From the NCBI GenBank assembly GCA_030699625.1, contig JAUYLU010000034.1, forward strand, positions 1 to 11,581: a stretch of 11,581 nucleotides of DNA, given 5' to 3'. Position 1 is the first letter of the stretch. Each line of letters starts with the position of its first letter. Source of the DNA: a bacterium (GTDB lineage Bacteria; Patescibacteriota; Minisyncoccia; Phycocordibacterales; VMEP01). The notes under the pieces are model-generated. The model worked only from the letters and a program-made list of their open reading frames with translations, was not told the origin of the DNA and made no database searches. A program made the position numbers and the translations under genes. Shown one piece after another: positions 7,391-11,581 of the stretch.

Positions 7391-7976
7391 ATGGGAAGCT
7401 TTATTTATCAGCAAAATCTTGCCTACGTAGTAGGTATTGCGCTCGGAGATGGGAATTTATCAAATCCAAACGGGAGAGCAACCCGCTTACGCGTAACTTG
7501 TGATACTAAATATCCGATAATCATAGAACATGTAATGGAAGCCATGAGGGTACTGCTTCCTAAAAATAAGGTTTCTTTAGTTAAAAGGGCAAACACATAT
7601 ATTGATATAAGTTGTTACTCGAATCAGTGGCCAAAATTGCTTGGGTGGGAATGCGGCTCGAAATATGAGCAACGAGTGTCTATACCACAATGGATTATGA
7701 AAGATAAAAAGTACATAACTGCCTGCTTACGCGGATTAATTCAAACTGACGGTTCGATTTATTATGATCGAGGTTATAAGAGGTTATAAGATGGTCAATT
7801 TTGTGACTACAATTCCAACTCTTGCAAGAGACATGCTCAATCTGACAAAGCTCTTGGGCTTTAATGCACGGGTTTATAAAATCAAAAGTATCCCTCCACA
7901 CAAGACCCGTTATAACCTCCGCATATCGAGAGACGTAGACAAATTTATAAACTACATTTCATTATCCAAAAGATGA
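7391..7976 (+). pseudogene. LAGLIDADG homing endonuclease gene, frameshifted by a 10-bp tandem duplication
   Basis: Homing endonucleases cut a long recognition site in alleles lacking the element and so copy themselves. The first frame (7391-7789) starts MGSFIYQQNLAYVVGIALGDG, where VVGIALGDG is the first LAGLIDADG helix. A second helix motif, CLRGLIQTDGSIYYDRGYK, lies near its end. This frame stops at 7789, but the family-like sequence continues in another frame from GGT 7782 as GYKMVNFVTTIPTLARDMLN to the TGA at 7974-7976. Between them AGGTTATAAG is present twice (7771-7780 and 7781-7790). Removing one copy restores one open frame of 191 residues with two LAGLIDADG motifs. The gene is strikingly AT-rich beside its GC-rich neighbours, as expected for an acquired element. 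Its ATG begins one base after the tRNA discriminator. The first frame alone (133 residues) keeps both motifs but loses the last 61 residues and is probably inactive. Sequencing error or a mixed population could mimic this. Confidence 0.85.
7771..7790 (+). repeat. Perfect 10-bp tandem duplication AGGTTATAAG x2
   Basis: AGGTTATAAG occurs twice in a row. Ten is not a multiple of three, and the second copy shifts the endonuclease frame into a TAA at 7787-7789. Replication slippage could both create and remove it. Confidence 0.97.
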
Positions 7977-7994
7977 GTCTTCTCGGCGCCACCA
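7975..7994 (+). other. tRNA-3'-end-like sequence at the far border of the homing endonuclease gene
   Basis: Directly at the end of the endonuclease gene the sequence reads GAGT-CTTCT-CGGCGCC-A-CCA. This has the exact spacing of a tRNA 3' end: last bases of the T loop, five of T stem, seven of acceptor strand, discriminator A and CCA. The tRNA-Leu on the near side reads GAGT-CCTCT-CTCGCCC-A. T-stem bases agree 4 of 5, acceptor bases only 3 of 7. It may be a remnant of a displaced tRNA end or of a target duplication; chance cannot be excluded. Confidence 0.35.
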
Positions 7995-8002
7995 AAGGAA
8001 AG

Positions 8003-8024
8003 AGCCGCCTTGAGGGCGGCTTTT
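8003..8024 (+). terminator. Rho-independent terminator for the tRNA/endonuclease unit, probably bidirectional
   Basis: AGCCGCC (8003-8009), loop TTGAG, GGCGGCT (8015-8021), then a T run to 8024. On the opposite strand the hairpin is followed by a weaker pyrimidine-rich CTCTTTCCTTT, so it may also stop the minus-strand gene that ends at 8027. Confidence 0.8.
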
Positions 8025-8026
8025 GC

Positions 8027-8305
8027 CTATATGAGGGACCGATACCAATCGGGCGGCACGGCATCGATGCGAAACGGCATTGCCCGGAGACTGCAACACG
8101 GCGTGCCTGTGAACGGATCCGGAAAAAGCGGCGCCCATCCCCCATCAATGCGGCGAAACACCACGGTCTTTCCCGGGAAGCGGTCGAGTGACGTTGCTTC
8201 GATTTCGTTTCCCTCCCGCCGGACCGAGAAAATGCGGATGCAGTCTTCGGCCGTCATCCCCGAACGGACGACGAGCGTCATTCCTTCGGTACCCGCCATA
8301 TCCAT
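8027..8305 (-). CDS. Small protein of unknown function (92 aa)
   Basis: I do not recognise this protein. It starts MDMAGTEGMTLVVRSGMTAE and ends PPDWYRSLI. It has no signal peptide or membrane segment and looks like a small soluble domain with alternating strands (MTLVVRS, CIRIFSVRREG, KTVVFRRIDGGWAPLF) and an adjacent Cys-Cys pair at residues 70-71. The start at 8305 is chosen because GGAGG (8311-8315, read on the minus strand) lies five bases upstream of that ATG; an upstream in-frame ATG (8362) would precede the -10 box. It has its own -10 box and is framed by terminators on both sides, so it is a stand-alone unit. That arrangement and the strong ribosome binding site argue for a real gene rather than a chance frame. 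Confidence 0.65.
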   Translation of the reverse strand: MDMAGTEGMTLVVRSGMTAEDCIRIFSVRREGNEIEATSLDRFPGKTVVFRRIDGGWAPLFPDPFTGTPCCSLRAMPFRIDAVPPDWYRSLI

Positions 8306-8335
8306 ACCTGCCTCCGTAAAGTACTGAATGGAAGA

Positions 8336-8364
8336 AGTATAGGGGAAATATCGGGAAAACAAAA
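8336..8364 (-). promoter_or_regulatory. Putative promoter of the 92-aa gene, TTTTGT-17-TATACT
   Basis: A good -10 TATACT (8336-8341, minus strand) with a poor -35 TTTTGT (8359-8364) 17 bases upstream. The -35 falls in the T-rich tail of the preceding minus-strand terminator. It leaves a leader of about 25 bases containing GGAGG. Confidence 0.4.
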
Positions 8365-8384
8365 GCGCCTCCGTAGGGGCGCTT
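8352..8384 (-). terminator. Terminator of the small membrane protein gene
   Basis: Minus strand: AAGCGCC (8384-8378) pairs with GGCGCTT (8369-8363) around an eight-base interior, and the hairpin runs into TTTTGTTTT. It starts 18 bases after the stop of the gene at 8402. Confidence 0.75.
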
Positions 8385-8401
8385 ATCTTTCTTAGAGAGC
8401 T

Positions 8402-8722
8402 TCAGGCGCGGTGCCGCCTGTGTAAATGCCCGATTGCCGAAACGACCGCGTAGATGGTCCCGAAAAGTACGGCCACTGCCGCAAGCCCAATCGCCTGGAA
8501 AGCGGCGATTTCCATATGGCCGGGGTTGATCTCGCCGTCGAGCACCACAAGAAAGGCGAATCCGGCGTCGAGCGCCGCCCATGCCCCCGGGACGACGAAC
8601 GAGAGGCGCCGCAGAGAATCTTCTCCGGACACCAGAAGCCCGAGACCGACGGAAAGGGTGAAAACTACCGGCATTCCGACGAGCACGGCCACCAAAGGAT
8701 CAACGGACTGCAGGAATTCCAT
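8402..8722 (-). CDS. Small integral membrane protein of unknown function (106 aa)
   Basis: No family recognised. Three hydrophobic segments are visible: about residues 10-32 (LVAVLVGMPVVFTLSVGLGLLV), 40-61 (LSFVVPGAWAALDAGFAFLVVL) and 71-97 (EIAAFQAIGLAAVAVLFGTI onward). The loop SGEDSLRR and the basic tail HLHRRHRA suggest a cytoplasmic C-terminus by the positive-inside rule. GGAGGG lies four bases before the ATG at 8722, a strong ribosome binding site unlike those of the housekeeping genes. The stop is TGA, overlapped by a small palindrome CAGGCG-cggtgc-CGCCTG (8403-8420). A clear terminator follows. The combination of coherent hydrophobic segments, ribosome binding site and terminator makes a real gene likely. 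The next minus-strand gene upstream, peroxiredoxin, is 221 bases away across an inverted-repeat element, so an operon is unlikely. Confidence 0.72.
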   Translation of the reverse strand: MEFLQSVDPLVAVLVGMPVVFTLSVGLGLLVSGEDSLRRLSFVVPGAWAALDAGFAFLVVLDGEINPGHMEIAAFQAIGLAAVAVLFGTIYAVVSAIGHLHRRHRA

Positions 8723-8806
8723 TTTCCCTCCCGAATTGACAAGTTTAGAATACCTGCCATATTGAACAACGAAAAGAATGGCAAGTCAATGCTCGCCGCC
8801 CACATG

Positions 8807-8916
8807 TATCCCTCGACAACATACTCTCACAAAAAGGCCCTGTAATTGATAATTTCTTGATTAAGAATAAGCTCACGGTCGTGAGCTTATTCTTAATCGT
8901 ATGTTGTCGAGGGATA
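8807..8916. repeat. 110-bp element with perfect 18-bp terminal inverted repeats and a nested 18-bp palindrome
   Basis: The outer arms TATCCCTCGACAACATAC (8807-8824) and GTATGTTGTCGAGGGATA (8899-8916) are perfect inverses. Inside, 8859-8876 and 8881-8898 form a second perfect 18-bp inverted repeat with loop GGTC. The inner right arm touches the outer right arm with no gap, while 34 unpaired bases (8825-8858) separate the left arms. The element is AT-rich beside its neighbours. The ends carry TA on both sides, which would fit a TA target duplication of the IS630/Tc1 type if the true terminal repeat is TCCCTCGACAACATAC. It contains no gene. It could be a MITE-like element, a structured RNA or a strong terminator for the peroxiredoxin gene. 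The rest of the gap 8723-8943 shows only a possible plus-strand TTGACA-18-TATTGA (8736-8765) pointing into the element. Confidence 0.85.
8859..8898. repeat. Perfect 18-bp hairpin inside the element, loop GGTC
   Basis: GATTAAGAATAAGCTCAC, GGTC, GTGAGCTTATTCTTAATC. The stem is very stable and would block transcription or act as an RNA or cruciform structure. There is no clean T run on either side, so a classic terminator is only one reading. Confidence 0.95.
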
Positions 8917-8943
8917 GGCGTCCCATTGCCGCACGCGGCCCCG

Positions 8944-9486
8944 TTACTTCGACTTCAGGTACTCAAGCATCGTCTCCGCGTCGGAGACCTCGAAGGGATC
9001 GGTCGGGCAGTCGTCAATGAAGCCCGGCTCGATGAAGGCCTTTTTGATGGCGCCGTCCTCGACGTACATGCTGTAGCGCCAGGAGCGCTCCCCGAAGCCG
9101 AGGTTGTCTTTCTTCACGAGCATGCCGAGCCCTTTGGTGAAGAGGCCCGAGCCGTCGGGGATGAGCTTCACTTTGGAAACACCCTGCGCTTTCCCCCACT
9201 GGTTCATGACAAAGACGTCGTTCACCGAGATGCAGTACACCTCGTCGACGCCAAGCGACGAGAGCTCGTCGTAAGCCGCCTCATAGCCCGGCAGGTGCGC
9301 GGACGAGCAGGTCGGCGTGAACGCGCCCGGAAGCGAGAAGACGACCACTTTCTTCCCCCTGAACAGCTGGTCGGAAGAGATGTCCTCCCAGCGGTAGGGA
9401 TTCGACCCGCCGACGCTCTCGTCCCGCACGCGGGTCTTGAAGGTGACCGACGGGACACGTTTCCCCTCAAGTGTTGGTGTGTTCAT
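8944..9486 (-). CDS. Peroxiredoxin, Prx5-like
   Basis: Thiol peroxidase that reduces hydrogen peroxide and organic hydroperoxides in the cytoplasm. The 180-residue product has the Prx5-type active site [19 protein letters not shown]: Pro53, Thr57 and the peroxidatic Cys60 form the PxxxTxxC triad. [12 protein letters not shown] near 134-145 supplies the active-site arginine. VSVND-like [16 protein letters not shown] (85-100) and [15 protein letters not shown] at the C-terminus are standard for this subfamily. Other cysteines are Cys85 and Cys160; Cys160 sits in an insertion-like [13 protein letters not shown] and could be a resolving cysteine, which is an inference. The reductant partner (thioredoxin, glutaredoxin) is not in the window. 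The gene is divergent from miaA across a 55-bp AT-rich gap. No Shine-Dalgarno is seen before ATG 9486. Confidence 0.95.
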   Translation of the reverse strand: MNTPTLEGKRVPSVTFKTRVRDESVGGSNPYRWEDISSDQLFRGKKVVVFSLPGAFTPTCSSAHLPGYEAAYDELSSLGVDEVYCISVNDVFVMNQWGKAQGVSKVKLIPDGSGLFTKGLGMLVKKDNLGFGERSWRYSMYVEDGAIKKAFIEPGFIDDCPTDPFEVSDAETMLEYLKSK

Positions 9487-9502
9487 ATCATTTAGTTATT
9501 AG

Positions 9503-9530
9503 TTGATAGTTTTCAGTTTTTAGTTATTAA
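9503..9530 (+). promoter_or_regulatory. Putative miaA promoter, TTGATA-16-TATTAA
   Basis: -35 TTGATA (9503-9508), -10 TATTAA (9525-9530), 16-base spacer; the start codon follows 11 bases later at 9542. The -10 lies inside the perfect 12-bp palindrome GTTATTAATAAC (9523-9534), a possible operator. The whole gap 9487-9541 is made of TTAGTTATT-like repeats, so chance matches to promoter boxes are likely. Confidence 0.35.
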
Positions 9531-9541
9531 TAACGGGATAC

Positions 9542-10543
9542 ATGATACCAGGCCGAGTCAAAAAGCAAAAGCTCATCGCCATCGTCGGCCAGACGGCCAC
9601 CGGCAAAAGCGGCCTCACCGTGCGGCTCGCCCGGAAATTCCGGGGCGAGGTGGTCTCGGCCGATTCGCGGCAGGTGTACAAGGGACTCGACCTCGGCACC
9701 GGCAAGGTTCCCAGAGATCCCAAAAACTTCCGCCTGCGCCGAGGCTTCGGCGGGCAGGCAAAACTCAAAACTAAAAACTACTTACATAAGGGCATCCCTC
9801 ACTATATGCTAGACGTAGCCGACCCCCGCTTTCCTTACAGCGTCGCCGACTTCCAGAAGGCCGCGAACGAATCCGTGCGCGCTATCGCGCAGAAAGGAAA
9901 AGTGCCAATACTCTGTGGCGGCACGGGCTTCTATGTCCAATCCGTGACGGACGGCGCGGTTCTTCCGGAAGTGAAGCCGAATGCGAAATTAAGAAAGGAA
10001 TTAAGCAAGAAAGAAATCAAGGAACTTTACGAAATACTCAAAAAATTTGACCCGCGGAGGGCCCAAACTATCGACAAAAAAAATCCGAGGCGGCTTGTGC
10101 GCGCTATCGAAATCGCCACGGCGCTCGGGACGGTGCCAAAACTGACGAAGGTACGGGGAAAATATGATGTGCTTCTCATCGGCCTCATGCTCCCGCCCGC
10201 GGAGCTCAAGAAAAAAATCCGTATTCGCCTATTCGCCCGCCTGCGCGGAACACGCGGGCAGGCGCGAATAAGGGGAGGGATGATAGCGGAGGCAAGGCGG
10301 CTCCACCAGCAAGGCCTCTCGTGGAAACGGATGGAGGAGCTCGGGCTCGAATACCGATATTTAGCGAAATATCTAAAGGGCGAAATGACCAAAGAACAAA
10401 TGGCAGAAAAACTGGAAACTGAAATATGGCGCTATGCCAAGCGGCAAATGACGTGGTTCAAACGCGACAAACGCATCAAATGGTTCAGGCCTGGCGAGTA
10501 TCGAAAAATAGAGAAAGAAGCGGAGAAATTCATAAAAAGATAA
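9542..10543 (+). CDS. miaA: tRNA dimethylallyltransferase MiaA, with two palindromic insertions
   Basis: Transfers the dimethylallyl group to N6 of A37 in tRNAs reading UNN codons. The 333-residue product opens MIPGRVKKQKLIAIVG and has the P-loop GQTATGKS (16-23), the catalytic Asp41 in SADSRQVYKGLDLGTGK, GIPHYMLDVADP, SVADFQKAA, PILCGGTGFYVQSVTDG, NPRRLVRAIEI and the C-terminal EIWRYAKRQMTWFKRDKRIKWF. Two stretches interrupt conserved family blocks: residues 64 to about 80 (RLRRGFGGQAKLKTKN), just before YLHKGIPHYMLDV, and 233-243 (RLRGTRGQARI), in the usually continuous helix before GMIAEARRL. Both are encoded by related palindromes and keep the frame, so the protein is probably still made. 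No Shine-Dalgarno is seen. The substrate fits the nearby tRNA-Leu(CAA), which has A37, though adjacency is probably coincidental. Confidence 0.96.
   Translation: MIPGRVKKQKLIAIVGQTATGKSGLTVRLARKFRGEVVSADSRQVYKGLDLGTGKVPRDPKNFRLRRGFGGQAKLKTKNYLHKGIPHYMLDVADPRFPYSVADFQKAANESVRAIAQKGKVPILCGGTGFYVQSVTDGAVLPEVKPNAKLRKELSKKEIKELYEILKKFDPRRAQTIDKKNPRRLVRAIEIATALGTVPKLTKVRGKYDVLLIGLMLPPAELKKKIRIRLFARLRGTRGQARIRGGMIAEARRLHQQGLSWKRMEELGLEYRYLAKYLKGEMTKEQMAEKLETEIWRYAKRQMTWFKRDKRIKWFRPGEYRKIEKEAEKFIKR
9731..9759. repeat. REP-like palindromic element, copy 1, inside miaA
   Basis: Outer stem GCCTGC (9732-9737) with GCAGGC (9754-9759), inner stem GCCGA with TCGGC (loop GGCT), and an unpaired GG (9752-9753) on the 3' side. 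Translated, it adds RLRRGFGGQA in frame. It is followed by an AT-rich AAACTCAAAACTAAAAACTA tail (9761-9780). Confidence 0.7.
10230..10270. repeat. REP-like palindromic element, copy 2, inside miaA
   Basis: The core has the same plan as copy 1: GCCTGC (10239-10244) with GCAGGC (10258-10263), an inner GCG/CGC pair, and the same unpaired GG (10256-10257). Here the palindrome extends to TATTCGC (10230-10236) and GCGAATA (10264-10270). Translated, the core adds RLRGTRGQARI in frame, in the same phase as copy 1. Confidence 0.7.
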
Positions 10544-10566
10544 CGGGTGCCGCAAAGGCACCCGTT
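10534..10566 (-). terminator. Terminator of the nucleotidyltransferase gene, overlapping the miaA stop
   Basis: A perfect 10-bp stem: AACGGGTGCC (10542-10551), loop GCAAA, GGCACCCGTT (10557-10566). On the minus strand it runs into TATCTTTTTATG, giving the U-tract at 10534-10538. It lies two bases after the minus-strand stop at 10569 and covers the last two bases of the miaA TAA. The plus strand lacks a T run, so termination of miaA would be weaker. Confidence 0.8.
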
Positions 10567-10568
10567 GG

Positions 10569-11393
10569 TCATGTCAGCATCGGTCCGAGCAATTCGGCGT
10601 TCCCCCGCAGGAAATCAAGGACCTGGGGAATTATCCGCTCGCGCGTCACGACAAGCCATGAACGATATTGCTCCTCCGTCACCCTCCTTCCAGAGAACGA
10701 GCGGACAAGCTCCTCGTATGCCCGCTTTGTCGCGATAACGCCGAGCAAAAGGCCGTAGAGCGCGGGGAAACATTCCGCGTATTTCCTGCTCACCTGCTCT
10801 TTCGAATCGACGTCGAGATGATGCCCCTTCGCCCAGAGCACTTTCCGCGCAAGGTAAGTGGGAACATCGAGCGCCTTCCCGAAAAAACGCAGCTTTTCGT
10901 CGGGGCTCATGATTGGACAGCGAACCCACCCTTTTTGGACGCTCGAGAGTTTGCCGGCTATGTACCCCCGCACGTTCTCCACCGAGGAATGGAAAGAGAA
11001 ATGCGAAAGCGGGTCGCCCTTGAGCACGCCCCCGTTCGCCGCGGCCCACCGGAGATGATGGCCGATGTCGTCGCCGATAGTATGAAACCCTTGGCGGGCC
11101 ATTTCACCATCGAAGGGGATGAGCTGCAGGGGGACATTGCGCTCCCAGGCCGATTCTGTGAGCTGGGACATGAAGGCGAAAGCGGTGCTCCGGAGTTTCC
11201 AATCGTAGACGACGACGCAATCGATGTCGCTTGTCGGGCCATGGTCATTGCGAAGCACCGAGCCGAAAAGAAGCGCGCCCTCGAATGCCGGGCTGGCAAA
11301 AAATTTTTTCATTTTTTCGACGGTAGCGAGGAAATCGCTCGTCCTTGGTACGGCCCCTTTCGCAGCGGCGGCGTAGGGAAATATCCGAGACAT
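10569..11393 (-). CDS. Nucleotidyltransferase-fold protein (DNA polymerase beta superfamily)
   Basis: The N-terminal part has the superfamily signature GALLFGSVLRNDHGPTSDIDC, with G44-S45 and metal-binding Asp56 and Asp58 in the order GS-x10-DxD. Such domains transfer a nucleoside monophosphate to a small molecule, nucleic acid or protein. Residues about 125-274 are mostly helical and contain ENVRGYIAGKLSSV, KALDVPTYLARKVLWAKG and a C-terminal helix VTRERIIPQVLDFL; this could be a HEPN-like or aminoglycoside-nucleotidyltransferase-type helical domain, but I see no decisive motif. The substrate is unknown. ATG 11393 is chosen over the in-frame ATG 11420 because GGAGG lies five bases upstream. 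It has its own promoter and a strong terminator, so it is transcribed alone. Its total length is 274 residues. Confidence 0.8.
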   Translation of the reverse strand: MSRIFPYAAAAKGAVPRTSDFLATVEKMKKFFASPAFEGALLFGSVLRNDHGPTSDIDCVVVYDWKLRSTAFAFMSQLTESAWERNVPLQLIPFDGEMARQGFHTIGDDIGHHLRWAAANGGVLKGDPLSHFSFHSSVENVRGYIAGKLSSVQKGWVRCPIMSPDEKLRFFGKALDVPTYLARKVLWAKGHHLDVDSKEQVSRKYAECFPALYGLLLGVIATKRAYEELVRSFSGRRVTEEQYRSWLVVTRERIIPQVLDFLRGNAELLGPMLT

Positions 11394-11429
11394 GGTTCCT
11401 CCCTTGGTTTCGATGTTCAACTAGCGGGA

Positions 11430-11457
11430 AGTATACGCGGGAAGGAAAATAGCGCAA
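11430..11457 (-). promoter_or_regulatory. Promoter of the nucleotidyltransferase gene, TTGCGC-16-TATACT
   Basis: Minus strand -35 TTGCGC (11452-11457) and -10 TATACT (11430-11435), 16-base spacer. Transcription would begin near 11424, giving a leader of about 30 bases that carries GGAGG before the ATG at 11393. Confidence 0.55.
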
Positions 11458-11581
11458 CTTCAATTCCCTCACCACCCCCGCACAGTGGGGACGGCAGGGA
11501 ATCCATCCACAAAAACGAGGGAATCGGTCACGGATATTTTGCCTCATGTGCTCGGCAAAATTCCGCGACCCCGGCTCGGCC
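11458..11581. other. Intergenic end of window with two inverted repeats, no gene seen
   Basis: No convincing reading frame is seen on either strand. ATTCCCT and AGGGAAT flank a GC-rich CCCC-gcacagt-GGGG. A second hairpin pairs ATTTTGCC (11536-11543) with GGCAAAAT (11554-11561). The latter could be a terminator or operator for a gene beyond the edge, but it has no T run. Confidence 0.5.

Noticed and set aside
8403-8420. CAGGCG-cggtgc-CGCCTG palindrome over the stop of the membrane protein gene as a third REP copy
   Set aside because: It lacks the GG bulge and the GGGCAGGC end seen in both miaA copies, and codes for a plausible basic tail.
8790-8845. Short plus-strand ORF of 18 codons running into the nested repeat
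   Set aside because: No ribosome binding site, and its codons are largely set by the inverted-repeat arm.
8807-8916. Nested inverted repeat as an integron attC site
   Set aside because: The arms lack the RYYYAAC and GTTRRRY core sites, pairing is perfect without the usual unpaired bases, and no integrase is present.
1-11581. CRISPR array
   Set aside because: No set of regularly spaced direct repeats and no cas gene is visible on either strand.

Overview
The window looks like part of a high-GC genome from the Candidate Phyla Radiation (Patescibacteria), most likely a parcubacterium. This is an inference from several traits together: a short GFTIIELLV-type prepilin of the style common in that group, a Rel protein with no C-terminal regulatory region, a tRNA without encoded CCA, a LAGLIDADG gene set directly behind a tRNA, and very compact gene spacing. 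TGA is used as a normal stop codon, so the glycine-TGA lineages (Gracilibacteria, Absconditabacteria) are unlikely.

Layout. 1-949 (-) is the 5' two thirds of serS, divergent from dprA (998-1873, +). A type IV pilin-like gene (1928-2380, +), a probable terminator, topA (2517-4727, +) and a bifunctional rel (4771-6261, +) follow. rel converges on parB (6258-7229, -) and their stop codons overlap. tRNA-Leu(CAA) (7307-7389, +) is followed one base later by a LAGLIDADG homing endonuclease gene that a 10-bp tandem duplication has frameshifted. A bidirectional terminator closes that unit. Next come two small minus-strand genes of unknown function (8027-8305 and 8402-8722), a 110-bp nested inverted-repeat element (8807-8916), a peroxiredoxin gene (8944-9486, -), miaA (9542-10543, +), a terminator, and a nucleotidyltransferase-fold gene (10569-11393, -). 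The last 188 bases hold that gene's promoter and leader and no clear gene.

The core genes serve unrelated housekeeping roles: tRNA charging and modification, DNA uptake or recombination, DNA topology, stringent response and chromosome segregation. Most have no Shine-Dalgarno sequence, and a sigma70-like -10 box sits only about 8-14 bases before the start codon, so their mRNAs would be nearly leaderless. The two small genes and the nucleotidyltransferase gene instead have clear GGAGG ribosome binding sites, which marks them as a different class.

The most interesting items are: two related palindromic elements inserted in frame inside miaA, both read in the same frame and giving similar peptides; the tRNA-tethered, recently broken homing endonuclease with a tRNA-3'-end-like sequence on its far side; and the nested inverted-repeat element. 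No CRISPR array, complete insertion sequence, parS site or large new multigene system is visible.
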